Shown here: piece by piece, positions 8,598 to 17,538 of the stretch
How the letters are laid out: every line of letters begins with the position of its first letter
Numbering within the stretch: the stretch's first letter is position 1
Source of the DNA: Oliverpabstia intestinalis
Lineage (GTDB): Bacteria > Bacillota > Clostridia > Lachnospirales > Lachnospiraceae
Length of the DNA: 64,000 bases
Reading direction: 5' to 3'
Assembly (NCBI RefSeq): GCF_009696065.1
Contig: NZ_VUMS01000017.1
Location: 1 to 64,000 of the forward strand
Made by a program: the position numbers and the translations under genes
Notes under the pieces: generated by a model
What the model saw: only the letters and a program-made list of their open reading frames with translations
What the model was told of the DNA's origin: nothing
Database searches by the model: none

Positions 8598-9797
8598 ATG
8601 ATGAAGAAAAGAATTATCACATGGGTATTACTTCTGATGCTGATAATGGCTGAAATCTGTCCGGTGAAAATCCAGGGTGCTGTACAGCCGGCGCCGGAGA
8701 TCAGCGCACCGGGAGCGGTACTTATGGAACCATCTACAGGAACTGTTTTATACGAAAAAAACGGAGAAGAACAGCGAAGTCCGGCAAGCATTACAAAAAT
8801 CATGACTCTGCTTCTGATTTTTGAAGCACTGGAAGACGGACAGATCACGCTGGAGGAAGAGGCGGTAACCAGTGCCTATGCAAAAAGCATGGGGGGATCT
8901 CAGGTTTTTCTGGAAGAGGGAGAAAAACAGACAGTGGAGACCCTGATCAAATGTATCGTAGTTGCATCGGGGAATGATGCATCCGTGGTAATGGCAGAAC
9001 ATCTTGCGGGAAGCGAGGAAGAATTTGTCAAAAGAATGAATGAAAAAGCCGGAGAGCTTGGCATGCTACATACACAGTTTGAGGACTGCTGCGGACTTAC
9101 AGATTCCGAGGAACATTATACCACGGCTTCTGATGTTGCAATTGTCTCGAGAGAACTGATTACCCGCTTTCCCCGTATCCTTGAGTATTCCTCTATCTGG
9201 ATGGAAAATATTATCCACAGAACGGCACAGGGAGAGAAAGAATTCTGCCTGACCAATACCAACAAGCTGATTCGCAGTTATGAAGGGTGCGTTGGTCTGA
9301 AAACCGGAAGTACCAGTGTGGCAAAATACTGTGTATCAGCAGTTGCACAGAGGGGAGACATGACGTTGCTTGCGGTAGTCATGGGTGCGCCGGATGCCAA
9401 GGTGCGATTTAAAGATGCGGCAGCCTTGCTTGATTATGGGTTTGGAAATTGTGATCTTTATCTGGATGAAAACAGGATAAACCCGGATCCGGTACCGATA
9501 AAAGGAGGCGTGAAAGCGGAGGTGGCATGCCGATATACAGGGGAATTCCGGTATCTGGATACAGAAGGGAAAAATCTTTCGCAGATAGAAAAGAAAATTG
9601 TGTATATGAAGAATCTGCAAGCACCGGTAAAGAAAGGAGATATCGTTGGCGAAGCACAGTATTTGCTGGATGGAAAGGTGGTTGGCAAAACGGATATAGT
9701 GGCTGCAAAATCTGTAAAAAAGGCAGGTCTGTGGGATTATATCAAACATATCAGAAAGAGAATGATAAAGGGCGATGATTATTCGGCAGACAGGTAA
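8598..9797 (+). CDS. dacF: D-alanyl-D-alanine carboxypeptidase (PBP5/DacF type)
   Basis: Removes the terminal D-Ala of peptidoglycan stem peptides outside the membrane. Signal peptide at residues 1-28 (basic MMKKR, then a hydrophobic core). Peptidase S11 motifs: SITK with nucleophile Ser64, SGN at 124-126 and KTG at 235-237. A C-terminal PBP5-like beta domain follows, ending in a basic tail (residues 380-399) that could form the membrane-binding helix. Length 399 is normal. The ribosome site is weak (no clear GGAGG), so the adjacent ATG at 8601 is equally possible. Own terminator downstream. Confidence 0.92.
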   Translation: MMKKRIITWVLLLMLIMAEICPVKIQGAVQPAPEISAPGAVLMEPSTGTVLYEKNGEEQRSPASITKIMTLLLIFEALEDGQITLEEEAVTSAYAKSMGGSQVFLEEGEKQTVETLIKCIVVASGNDASVVMAEHLAGSEEEFVKRMNEKAGELGMLHTQFEDCCGLTDSEEHYTTASDVAIVSRELITRFPRILEYSSIWMENIIHRTAQGEKEFCLTNTNKLIRSYEGCVGLKTGSTSVAKYCVSAVAQRGDMTLLAVVMGAPDAKVRFKDAAALLDYGFGNCDLYLDENRINPDPVPIKGGVKAEVACRYTGEFRYLDTEGKNLSQIEKKIVYMKNLQAPVKKGDIVGEAQYLLDGKVVGKTDIVAAKSVKKAGLWDYIKHIRKRMIKGDDYSADR

Positions 9798-9808
9798 CTG
9801 TTTGATAC

Positions 9809-9855
9809 AAAAACTGACGGGAATGAAACAGAAAACTGTTTTCCCGTCAGTTTTG
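9809..9855. terminator. Bidirectional terminator dacF / GH13
   Basis: AAAACTGACGGGAA and TTCCCGTCAGTTTT are exact complements, with A- and T-runs on the two sides, between convergent dacF and the alpha-glucosidase gene. Confidence 0.85.
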
Positions 9856-9916
9856 AAAAAGTAACAGTATCGGTTCCTGGTTTACATTACGATCTGCGCA
9901 GAACGTATCAGAATCA

Positions 9917-11593
9917 TCACATCTCGAAAATTACTGCCTGATAACCTGGCATATGAAGGATATCTCCGTTAAGATCCAGTGTGTCCAGATTGTTCATCAG
10001 CACTTTTTTGTAAGTTCCAGGAAGAACAACGTCCTGAGCATCGTGCTGATAATTGGCAACTACCAGCAGAGTTCTGTCTGTGCCTTTTCTGTAATAAGCC
10101 ATCAGATTGGTCTGTTCTTCTTTGTATGGAACAACTTCGCCGTATACAACCACATCTTTGTATTCCGGATTCTTGCGGAGGGCGATCAGCTCTTTGTACC
10201 AGTGATACATGGAATCCGGGCGGTTTGCCTGTTCAGCGGCATTGATATCGGTATAATTCGGATTCACTTTCAGCCATGGGGTTCCTGTGGTAAATCCTGC
10301 GTTAGCAGTTGCATCCCACTGGAATGGAGTACGGGCATTGTCACGGCTATAAGGAACAACAGCTTTGAAAGCGGATTCCGGAGTCAGTCCGGCGTCCAGT
10401 GCTACCTGATACTCATCGAGGGTGCTGCAGTCATCAATTTCATCTATGGAGTGGAAAACAACATTTGTCATACCAAGTTCCTGTCCCTGATAGATGAAAG
10501 GCAGTCCGCGGAGCATAACGTTGACAGCGGCAAGCATTTTCTTACTGGTGTCGCTGACGTCTGCTTCCGGGATATAGTGGCTGACACCGCGAGGCTCATC
10601 ATGATTTTCGATGATATTGGAGATGAATCCGATATCCCCCAGGCGTTTCTGGGTACCGAAAGCAGCTTTTTTGTATTCCTCACCCCATACAACCGGTTTG
10701 CATTTGTACCATCCGTCATCGGATTTGCCGGCGATGGTTTCGGCAAAATCAAACATGGAAGAGAAGTGGCCATTGTTTCCGATAAATGCTTCCAGAGCAT
10801 CCGGGCGATCGGTAAATACTTCACCTACAGTAAATGCTTGATGTTTTTCGAATGTTTCTGTTTTCATCTCATGCAGAAAGTCATCGATACCTTCCGCATC
10901 ATGAAGCATGTTATCGATGCTTGCCAGCCCGTCATCACGGTCTGCAGGATAGCTGGTATAAATATTCGGCTTTTTAATGTTCATGATTGCATCGATACGG
11001 AAGCCGGCTACACCGCGATCCAGCCACCAGTTGATCATTTTGTATATTTCTTCCCGGAGTTTGGGATTCTCCCAGTTCAGATCCGGCTGTTTTTTGTGAA
11101 AGACATGCATGTAATATTTGTCGGTGTGTCCCGGCAGAAGATCCCATACAGGACCGCCGAAATAAGAACGCCAGTTGTTTGGTAATTTGTAATCCTTGGC
11201 ATCTGCAATATAAAAATATTTACCGTATTCGCCGTCCGGATCTTCGCAGGCTTTTTTAAACCATTCGTGTTCGTCGGAACAGTGGTTGACAACCAGATCC
11301 ATAACGATATACATATTACGGGATTTTGCTTCTTTTAACAGTTCGTCCATATCCTCCATGGTTCCAAATCTTGGATCGATATCATAATAATCGGAGATAT
11401 CATATCCCTGATCTGCCAGTGGAGAACAATAGATCGGGGAGAGCCAGATGATATCGATTCCCAGATCTTTAAGATAATCCAGTTTGCTGATCACACCTTT
11501 CAGATCACCGATACCGTCGCCATTGGTATCGTAAAAGCTTTTTGGATAAATCTGATATGCGGCTTTTTCGTGCCACCATTTTTTCTTTAACAT
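9917..11593 (-). CDS. GH13 alpha-glucosidase (oligo-1,6-glucosidase / isomaltase-like)
   Basis: 558 residues, cytoplasmic (no signal). GH13 motifs in order: MDLVVNH (98-104), GFRIDAI with nucleophile Asp201, the GEVF acid/base Glu258, and ENHDEPR with Asp332. The N terminus WWHEKAAYQIYPKSF and the long B-domain fit subfamily 31 or relatives, which release glucose from alpha-1,6 or alpha-1,4 oligosaccharides; trehalose-6-phosphate hydrolase is a close alternative, so no symbol is given. The start is the ATG at 11593 with AAGGAGGA 7 nt upstream; an upstream in-frame ATG adds 18 unrelated residues. A TATAAT lies at 11637-11642 on this strand with a poor -35, consistent with activator dependence. 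The AraC gene upstream on the same strand is the likely regulator. Confidence 0.9.
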   Translation of the reverse strand: MLKKKWWHEKAAYQIYPKSFYDTNGDGIGDLKGVISKLDYLKDLGIDIIWLSPIYCSPLADQGYDISDYYDIDPRFGTMEDMDELLKEAKSRNMYIVMDLVVNHCSDEHEWFKKACEDPDGEYGKYFYIADAKDYKLPNNWRSYFGGPVWDLLPGHTDKYYMHVFHKKQPDLNWENPKLREEIYKMINWWLDRGVAGFRIDAIMNIKKPNIYTSYPADRDDGLASIDNMLHDAEGIDDFLHEMKTETFEKHQAFTVGEVFTDRPDALEAFIGNNGHFSSMFDFAETIAGKSDDGWYKCKPVVWGEEYKKAAFGTQKRLGDIGFISNIIENHDEPRGVSHYIPEADVSDTSKKMLAAVNVMLRGLPFIYQGQELGMTNVVFHSIDEIDDCSTLDEYQVALDAGLTPESAFKAVVPYSRDNARTPFQWDATANAGFTTGTPWLKVNPNYTDINAAEQANRPDSMYHWYKELIALRKNPEYKDVVVYGEVVPYKEEQTNLMAYYRKGTDRTLLVVANYQHDAQDVVLPGTYKKVLMNNLDTLDLNGDILHMPGYQAVIFEM

Positions 11594-11689
11594 TGTAGAA
11601 TCCTCCTTGTGTATGGCCTGTGAATTATTTAGTGACATTATAGACAATGATGAGGAGAAAAAACACCGAAAAACTGATTAAAAAGTATA

Positions 11690-12622
11690 TTATTCTGACT
11701 TTTTGGAAAGATATAATTTTCGGTATTGCAGAGGAGTGATTCCGGTTTTCCGCTTGAAAAGTCGCTGAAAATTCCCCATATTATTGAATCCACATTCCAG
11801 ACAGATTTCTGTTATCTGTGCATCACCTGTCTCTAACAGCCGGATGACCTTATTCAAACGGTAATCGTTAATAAAATCGATGGGAGTTTTCCCGATAGAA
11901 CGTTTGAAAAAGCGGCAGAAATACTGTTCGTTCATATTTACCTGGGAAGCCAGATCCTGCACATACAGTTTTTCATGGTAATGATCCGTGATATAAGAAA
12001 GCACGGTTTTGATGGCTGTGATCTTCTGACTTTCTGTTCTGGGTGACTGGCACATCAAACCGGCTTCCATGAGAATCCCGATGAGCTGAAGTATCCCTGC
12101 CTTGATCTGCAGCTGAGAGATGACATCATCCGTAAGAATCTGTTCGCCGGTGATCAGAGTTTCTTTGCTTCGCGAAAAAATATGACTGATCTGTTGATAA
12201 CAGCTGCGGAAGGCAGAAAAAAAGGGGCTGGTCTGATCGAGAAAACGGGGAAATGTCAGCTTATTCTGCGTCAGTGGAAGTAAAATGGATTCATCGATCG
12301 AGTCATAATCCTGGAAAAGGAGCATAGATGGTGAGAAAACAACTGCCTGTTCATCAAATTCCATACTCAGGGAACGCAGAGAATGAAGTTCTCCGCTGTT
12401 AATAAATAAAAAACATTCCCGGTCAGTTCCGTAAGGTTCCATATTGATATCCAGTTTGAAAGAACCGTGATGAAGATAAACGATTTCAACCTCCTCATGC
12501 CAGTGATGGCGGACACGAAGACGGTGACTGGGATTGCAAAAATGATAATAAGCACAGGGAAACAGGCGTGTACCGTGGGACTGCTTTTCTTTCAGAGACG
12601 GTTGCTGAGATGTCTGATTCAT
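11690..12622 (-). CDS. AraC-family transcriptional regulator
   Basis: 310 residues. An N-terminal cupin-like sensing domain (VRHHWHEEVEIVYLHHG near residue 40; SGELHSL) precedes two C-terminal helix-turn-helix motifs of the AraC type (VQDLASQVNMNEQYFCRFFK and the ITEICLECGFNNMGNFQRLF segment). ATG preceded by GCAGGAGGAA. It lies 96 bases upstream of and in the same direction as the GH13 gene, whose promoter has a good -10 but weak -35; activation of that gene by sugar binding is inferred. Confidence 0.92.
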   Translation of the reverse strand: MNQTSQQPSLKEKQSHGTRLFPCAYYHFCNPSHRLRVRHHWHEEVEIVYLHHGSFKLDINMEPYGTDRECFLFINSGELHSLRSLSMEFDEQAVVFSPSMLLFQDYDSIDESILLPLTQNKLTFPRFLDQTSPFFSAFRSCYQQISHIFSRSKETLITGEQILTDDVISQLQIKAGILQLIGILMEAGLMCQSPRTESQKITAIKTVLSYITDHYHEKLYVQDLASQVNMNEQYFCRFFKRSIGKTPIDFINDYRLNKVIRLLETGDAQITEICLECGFNNMGNFQRLFKRKTGITPLQYRKLYLSKKSE

Positions 12623-12762
12623 ATAAAGTTCCTCCTGCTGATAAAATTATTTGGTAATTATCCGGAAGATAGTATTCCACTAAAAACCGAACAGTTGCGA
12701 TACGTCTATCTTATCATACTAAACGGGTCTTTTCTATCATAGGATACATAGGAGGGGTAAAA

Positions 12763-13350
12763 ATGAAAAGAATCTGGGAGCGGGAGATGTGGATAGTGCT
12801 GGGATTTCTTGCCGGATGTTTTGCTCTTGGAATGGCAGGCGGGATCCTGTTTGCCAATCTTGCATATCCGTGCCGAAACGGACAAAATCAGATATTAGAA
12901 TTGTATGCACTGACGCAGATTAAAAAGAAAGAAGGAAAATCAACAGAATATTTCTGTTATCTTCTGGAAAACAGAATATTTGCAGTTCTGTTTTTTATAC
13001 TGACGGGACTTACAGGTGCCGCGCACTTTATTGTGGTGGCAGCGGCAGCCTGGATGGGATTTCTTGCAGGTGCGGTGGGAAGCCTTTTGATTCTGGAACT
13101 TGGACTGGAGGGATTCCTGATTTTTGCAGGTTCTTTATTTCCACAGGCTTTTGTATATTTTCCTGCAGTTGCACTGTTGATGACAAAAATTTACAAAGAA
13201 GGGGGAAATATCTGGAAGAAACCGGTAAAAGTAATAAGAATCTATTTTCTGACCGGTCTGATCGCAATGATTCTGTGTCTTTCAGGTGTTGTTTTTGAAG
13301 CATATATTCATCCGGTATGGATGAGATGGATTCTGGGACGATTATGCTGA
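12763..13350 (+). CDS. spoIIM: Stage II sporulation protein M-like membrane protein
   Basis: 195 residues with about five transmembrane helices, the SpoIIM fold. In Bacillus SpoIIM joins SpoIID and SpoIIP in the engulfment complex that remodels septal peptidoglycan. Seen: the hydrophobic N terminus with GMAGGILFANL, the small-residue-rich segment VVAAAAWMGFLAGAVGSLLI, and a second block ending before the basic GNIWKK. Identity is by family pattern and by the next gene, xerD; spoIIM next to xerD is a common clostridial arrangement. ATG follows GGAGGGG. The xerD gene has its own promoter. Confidence 0.8.
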   Translation: MKRIWEREMWIVLGFLAGCFALGMAGGILFANLAYPCRNGQNQILELYALTQIKKKEGKSTEYFCYLLENRIFAVLFFILTGLTGAAHFIVVAAAAWMGFLAGAVGSLLILELGLEGFLIFAGSLFPQAFVYFPAVALLMTKIYKEGGNIWKKPVKVIRIYFLTGLIAMILCLSGVVFEAYIHPVWMRWILGRLC

Positions 13351-13455
13351 GAAAATATTTTACAAGATATGGTAGACATAAGATTTAAGCGTTCGATATG
13401 TTGTAGTTTTGGATGAAAATTGGGAAATGTAGAGATAAATCTGAAAAATAAGGGT

Positions 13456-13484
13456 TTGCTTTTCTGAAAAAACACAGTTATAAT
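13456..13484 (+). promoter_or_regulatory. Promoter of xerD
   Basis: TTGCTT at 13456-13461, 17-bp spacer, perfect TATAAT at 13479-13484. Transcription would start near 13491, which rules out an ATG at 13493 as start and supports 13550. Confidence 0.65.
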
Positions 13485-13549
13485 AAATTTACATGCAAAA
13501 ACAGGTGAGGTTTTTGCTCTATCATTATACAATGAGGACACGGGAAAAT

Positions 13550-14437
13550 ATGGAAACAGAGATAAAAATATTTATATCTTATTTACATAATACAAAAAGA
13601 ATGTCCGGCAATACGGTGGTGTCCTATGAGAGAGATCTGAGGAAAATGATGCAGTATTTTCAGGAAGCACATCAGATTACCCGGGTACAGGATATCACGG
13701 AAACCAGTCTGAATTCTTATATGTTGTATCTGGAAAAGAATCATTTTGCAGCGTCTACGGTATCGAGAAGCGTAGCTTCCATGCGTGCGTTTTTCCAGTA
13801 TCTGTATCAGGAACATCTCATAGAAAATAATCCGGCAGATCATCTGCATCCACCCAAGGTAGAAAAAAAGATGCCACAGATTTTGTCTGTGGAGGAAGTG
13901 GATCTGCTTCTCCGTCAGCCGTCGGACAGGACGCCGAAAGGATTGCGGGATCGGGCAATGCTGGAACTGTTGTATGCCACCGGAATCCGGGTCAGTGAAC
14001 TGATCCATCTGGAAATGTCGGATGTGAATCTGGCGATGGGATATATTAATTGTCGGGATACGGACAGTGAGCGGGTGATCCCTTTTGGAAGCCAGGCAAA
14101 AAAGGCATTACAGCAATATATGCATACAGTGCGGAACGGGTTCCTGAAGGAGCAGGAAAGCGAAGTGCTTTTTACAAATTGTTCGGGAAAACCGATGAGC
14201 AGACAGGGATTCTGGAAAGTACTGAAACACTATGCACAGACTGCCGGGATCGAGAAAGATATTACGCCGCATACTCTGCGGCATTCGTTTGCTGCACATC
14301 TGATCCAGAACGGAGCAGACTTAAAAAGTGTGCAGGAGATGTTGGGACATTCGGATATATCGACAACGCAGATGTATCTGAATATGAATGTGTATAAAAT
14401 CAGGGATGTTTATACCAAAGCACACCCGAGGAAATAA
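13550..14437 (+). CDS. xerD: XerD-like tyrosine recombinase
   Basis: 295 residues, the usual XerC/D length. Core-binding SAM-like N-terminal domain (residues 1-95), then the catalytic domain with Arg147 (ATGIRVSEL), His241 and Arg244 (TPHTLRHSFAAHL), His267 (LGHSDIS) and nucleophile Tyr276 (TQMYLNMN). Xer recombinases resolve chromosome dimers at dif. The beta2-beta3 turn, normally GKGNKER with a catalytic Lys, reads CRDTDSER here, so that Lys is missing or moved. The start is the ATG behind GAGGA (11 nt). Not a phage integrase: length and context fit the housekeeping enzyme beside spoIIM. Confidence 0.88.
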   Translation: METEIKIFISYLHNTKRMSGNTVVSYERDLRKMMQYFQEAHQITRVQDITETSLNSYMLYLEKNHFAASTVSRSVASMRAFFQYLYQEHLIENNPADHLHPPKVEKKMPQILSVEEVDLLLRQPSDRTPKGLRDRAMLELLYATGIRVSELIHLEMSDVNLAMGYINCRDTDSERVIPFGSQAKKALQQYMHTVRNGFLKEQESEVLFTNCSGKPMSRQGFWKVLKHYAQTAGIEKDITPHTLRHSFAAHLIQNGADLKSVQEMLGHSDISTTQMYLNMNVYKIRDVYTKAHPRK

Positions 14438-14453
14438 GAGGAGAGAAATTATT

Positions 14454-15488
14454 ATGAGTATTCAACTGTTGAAAAAACTGCCAACACCGACGGAGATCAA
14501 AGCTGATTATCCGGTGACACAGAAAGTGGCACAGATCAAAGCGGAGAGAGATGAGATGATCCGAAAAGTATTTACCGGAGAGTCCGATAAGTTTCTGGTC
14601 ATCATCGGACCTTGTTCCGCAGATAACGAAGAGGCAGTTTGTGAATATATCAACCGTCTGTCCAGGGTACAGGAAGAAGTGGCAGATAAGCTGATCCTGA
14701 TCCCGAGAATCTATACAAACAAACCGAGAACAACCGGAGAGGGTTACAAAGGGATCCTTCATCAGCCGGATCCGGAGAAGAAACCGGATCTGCTGCATGG
14801 TCTGATCGCTATCCGTAAGATGCATATGCGTGCCATCGAGGAATCGGGTCTGACAGCCGCCGACGAAATGTTGTATCCGGAAACCTGGAGATATCTGGAT
14901 GATATTCTTTCTTATGTTGCTATTGGAGCTCGCTCTGTAGAGAATCAGCAGCATCGTATGGTAGCAAGCGGTATGGATGTTCCAGTGGGTATGAAAAATC
15001 CAACCAGTGGGGATCTGTCTGTGATGCTGAATTCTGTTGTGGCAGCACAGATCAAACAGAACTTTATCTACAGAAACTGGGAGGCTGAGACGGACGGCAA
15101 TCCGCTGGCTCATACAATTCTTCGCGGAGCAGTGAATAAACATGGCAATGCGATCCCGAACTATCATTATGAGGATCTGCAGTTCCTGCTGGAAAAATAT
15201 AATGAGAGAGATCTGCAGAATCCGGCGACGATCGTGGATGCGAATCATTCGAATTCGAACAAGCAGTTTAAGGAGCAGATCCGTATTGTGAAAGAAGTGC
15301 TTCACAGCAGAAATGTTTCCGGGGATATTAAGAAGCTGGTGAAGGGCGTGATGATCGAGAGTTATCTGGTTGAGGGCAGCCAGAAGATCGGATGTGAGAA
15401 TCACGTGTACGGAAAATCAATTACGGATCCTTGCCTGGGCTGGGAGGATTCGAGAGAGCTGCTGCATACGATTGCGGAGCTTTGTTAG
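14454..15488 (+). CDS. aroF: 3-deoxy-7-phosphoheptulonate (DAHP) synthase, class I
   Basis: Condenses phosphoenolpyruvate and erythrose-4-phosphate in the first step of aromatic amino acid synthesis. 344 residues, the AroF/G/H length. Recognised by LVIIGPCSADNEEAVCEY near residue 45, RIYTNKPRTTGEGYKG, GARSVENQQHRMVASG, the NPTSGD block and DANHSNSNKQ. The start ATG has GAGGAGAG upstream; the upstream in-frame ATG lies inside xerD. The gap from xerD is 16 bases, so the two may be co-transcribed. Whether feedback inhibition is by Phe, Tyr or Trp cannot be told. Confidence 0.95.
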   Translation: MSIQLLKKLPTPTEIKADYPVTQKVAQIKAERDEMIRKVFTGESDKFLVIIGPCSADNEEAVCEYINRLSRVQEEVADKLILIPRIYTNKPRTTGEGYKGILHQPDPEKKPDLLHGLIAIRKMHMRAIEESGLTAADEMLYPETWRYLDDILSYVAIGARSVENQQHRMVASGMDVPVGMKNPTSGDLSVMLNSVVAAQIKQNFIYRNWEAETDGNPLAHTILRGAVNKHGNAIPNYHYEDLQFLLEKYNERDLQNPATIVDANHSNSNKQFKEQIRIVKEVLHSRNVSGDIKKLVKGVMIESYLVEGSQKIGCENHVYGKSITDPCLGWEDSRELLHTIAELC

Positions 15489-15520
15489 GATAAAAAGCAA
15501 AAAAATAAGAGTAGTTGGCT

Positions 15521-15630
15521 AAGGGGACGTGGCTGGCTTGCGATCCATGGGTGGACAACTTGGGCAGGGCAACTTTGAACGCCCAAAAAGTGTTGTCCAC
15601 CCATGGATCACAAGCCAGCCACTGGTTTTG
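15521..15630. repeat. Long-hairpin repeat, copy A (short-loop form)
   Basis: Two 30-base arms, 15530-15559 and 15592-15621, are complementary at 29 of 30 positions; the stem continues as TTGGGC/GCCCAA around the core AGGGCAACTTTGAAC. The core, the leading AGGGGACG and the GCCCAAAAAGTGTTG segment recur at 58733-58927, but the outer arms there have unrelated sequence. No reading frame is supported. The interval 15631-15820 shows no gene. It lies between convergent aroF and spoVB. Confidence 0.75.
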
Positions 15631-15820
15631 GCAAACGACGTTAAGTTTGGTTTATAAAGTGGTTTCGAGAATTTTGGACTCGGTGAATCCAAAATTGTTG
15701 TGATGCTTTTGAGATAAACGAAAAGTCGTTTGTGAATGGTGTGAAAAAGAAGGCACAGAGTAAATCTGAAAAGTTCGTGTGTTATAAAAAACTGTTTTAT
15801 GATATGTAAGAGAAACATGG

Positions 15821-15986
15821 CTAGAGCGGGTCTGAAAAATCATTTCCGCAATCTGTAAGCTCCGCTTTGTGGTATATTTTACTCTCATTCGGTTGCCGTA
15901 GCCCGCTACGCCGCCCTCATTCGGATAAAATCTCCTACAAATTGGGACTCGCAGCTCACGATAAGCCTTTTTCAGACACGCTCTAG
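15821..15986. mobile_element. MITE-like element, copy 1 (166 bp) with 5-bp target duplication
   Basis: Terminal inverted repeats are CTAGAGCGGGTCTGAAAAA and TTTTTCAGACACGCTCTAG. It is flanked by the direct repeat CATGG at 15816-15820 and 15987-15991, read as a target-site duplication. Internally CTCATTCGG occurs twice around TTGCCGTAGCCCGCTACGCC. No coding capacity. A second 166-bp copy at 35977-36142 differs at about 10 positions. The right terminus supplies the TAG stop codon of spoVB. No transposase for it is in the window. Confidence 0.85.
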
Positions 15987-17494
15987 CATGGAGTTTTTTG
16001 GTTGAATAATTTCATCATCAGCAGGAATATTCCTCCGGTTATAAGAACGCTTCCGAACAGTGCAATATATCCACTCATTTTCATTTCAGACAGTATGCGG
16101 TAGAGAAACAGACCGCATCCACATCCAAGGATCATTCCACAACAGGGCAGGACGATCCATTCTACTGCCGGAAATCGAAATTTTACACTTTTATGTAAAA
16201 AGATCAGGTTTAATCCCGTAATGATAAGCTGGCTTAAAAGCAGTCCGAAGAGGTAGCCGCGGATTCCCATGTGGGGGATTGCGAAGGTCACGAAGAGGAT
16301 TCGGATTCCAAGGCCGGCGAGGTTTTGGATCAGGCATTGGCCGGTGTGTCCCAGGCCGTTCAGGATTCCGGTCAGAGTGGCGGTGAGATAGAGGAAAGGA
16401 CAGAGGAATGCCAGGATCTGTAAAAAGATGCCGGCGTCCGGGTTTCTGTAGAAGATCAGTGCCAGTTTTTTTCCGAAAAAGAAGAAGATTCCTCCTGATA
16501 GAAAGCCGAGCCACAGGCAGTATTGAATCGTTTGTTCGGTAGAGCGGATAATGGCATCTTCTTTTCCGGCTGCCTGCTGACCGGCGATGGTTGGGAGGAG
16601 CATCGTGGAGAGGGCGGAAGTAATCGCAGAAGGAAATAAAATAAAGGGTAATGCCATACCGGTCAGTGCACCGTACAGGCTGAGGGACTGCGTGTTTGAG
16701 AGTCCGGATGCTTCGAGTTTTCCGGGGATGAGGATAGCTTCGGTGCTCTGAAGAAGGTTGACGAGCATCCGGTTCAGAGTGAGTGGGGCAGATAATGTAA
16801 GAATTTCCCTAAGGCAGGAGCGGACGTGAAAGCCGGCAGTGCCTTTGTGGGCAGGTTTTTGGAATGCGAGACAGAGAACACAGAAGAAGCAGGCTGTCAG
16901 CTCCCCGAAAAGTATGCCGCCAACGGCGAGAATGGGTGTCGGGGTAAGATCTTGTTCCAGAAAAATCAGGTAAATAACATAAGAAGAACTCACCCGGGCA
17001 ATTTGTTCCAGCAGTTGCGATACAGCCGGAACTGTGGTTTGACGGGCGGAAAAGTACCAGGCGTGGATACAGGTGTGTATGGAACAGAGGGGCAGACTGA
17101 AAGCAAGCAGCTGCAGAAGTTCACAGCATCGGATCTCATGTAAGATATGAAGGCTGATCCAGGGTGCGCGGGTGTACAGAAAAAAGGACACGATCAGTGA
17201 AAGTCCCACAGAAAGTCCGCTGCCACTCAGGAAAAATACCCATCCCTTTCTCGGATTTCCCTTGGATAAAGCGGCGGAGCAGCAGCGGGATAAGGCACTC
17301 TGAATGCCGGCGGTGACACCGGAGAGGCAGAAGGCATAGACCGGGAAAATCATCTGGTAGATTCCCAGACCCTGTGCACCAATGGTGCGGGATAGGAATA
17401 TCCTATAAAAGAAGCCAATCAGGCGGCTCAAGATACCCGCACAGGTGAGGATGGCAGTACCGGTGAGGACAGGATGCTTCGCAGAAGAAAACAT
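15983..17494 (-). CDS. spoVB: Stage V sporulation protein B-like lipid flippase (MVF/MATE-like superfamily)
   Basis: 503 residues, about 14 transmembrane segments. The N terminus (TAILTCAGILSRLIGFFYRI, then SRTIGAQGLGIYQMIFP) is the PST/SpoVB signature. SpoVB-type proteins of the MurJ-like family flip lipid-linked peptidoglycan or polysaccharide precursors and are needed for spore cortex; paralogues for cell-surface polysaccharide exist, so the sporulation role is inferred. The last codons run into the terminal repeat of the element at 15821-15986: the TAG stop is the CTAG of the repeat, so the natural C terminus has probably been altered by a few residues. Confidence 0.87.
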   Translation of the reverse strand: MFSSAKHPVLTGTAILTCAGILSRLIGFFYRIFLSRTIGAQGLGIYQMIFPVYAFCLSGVTAGIQSALSRCCSAALSKGNPRKGWVFFLSGSGLSVGLSLIVSFFLYTRAPWISLHILHEIRCCELLQLLAFSLPLCSIHTCIHAWYFSARQTTVPAVSQLLEQIARVSSSYVIYLIFLEQDLTPTPILAVGGILFGELTACFFCVLCLAFQKPAHKGTAGFHVRSCLREILTLSAPLTLNRMLVNLLQSTEAILIPGKLEASGLSNTQSLSLYGALTGMALPFILFPSAITSALSTMLLPTIAGQQAAGKEDAIIRSTEQTIQYCLWLGFLSGGIFFFFGKKLALIFYRNPDAGIFLQILAFLCPFLYLTATLTGILNGLGHTGQCLIQNLAGLGIRILFVTFAIPHMGIRGYLFGLLLSQLIITGLNLIFLHKSVKFRFPAVEWIVLPCCGMILGCGCGLFLYRILSEMKMSGYIALFGSVLITGGIFLLMMKLFNQKTPC

Positions 17495-17538
17495 AACAAG
17501 CTCCGGGGCTTTTTTTAAAATATATGAGGCTGCCAGCC

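Noticed and set aside
9953-11185. 410-codon forward frame opposite the GH13 gene
   Set aside because: Antisense to a gene with full catalytic motifs; composition typical of a shadow and no start signals.
13550-14437. Tyrosine recombinase considered as a prophage or integrative-element integrase
   Set aside because: 295-residue Xer length, housekeeping neighbours, no tRNA attachment site, excisionase or phage genes.
14400-15404. 334-codon reverse frame opposite aroF
   Set aside because: Shadow of a well-supported enzyme gene; no family resemblance.
15521-15630. Hairpin considered as an integron attC site, given xerD nearby
   Set aside because: No attC core boxes (GTTRRRY/RYYYAAC arrangement), only two dispersed copies, no cassette array or IntI.
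15515-15703. 62-codon frame across the long hairpin after aroF
   Set aside because: Its codons are simply the hairpin arms and loop read through; no ribosome site and no conservation at the second copy.
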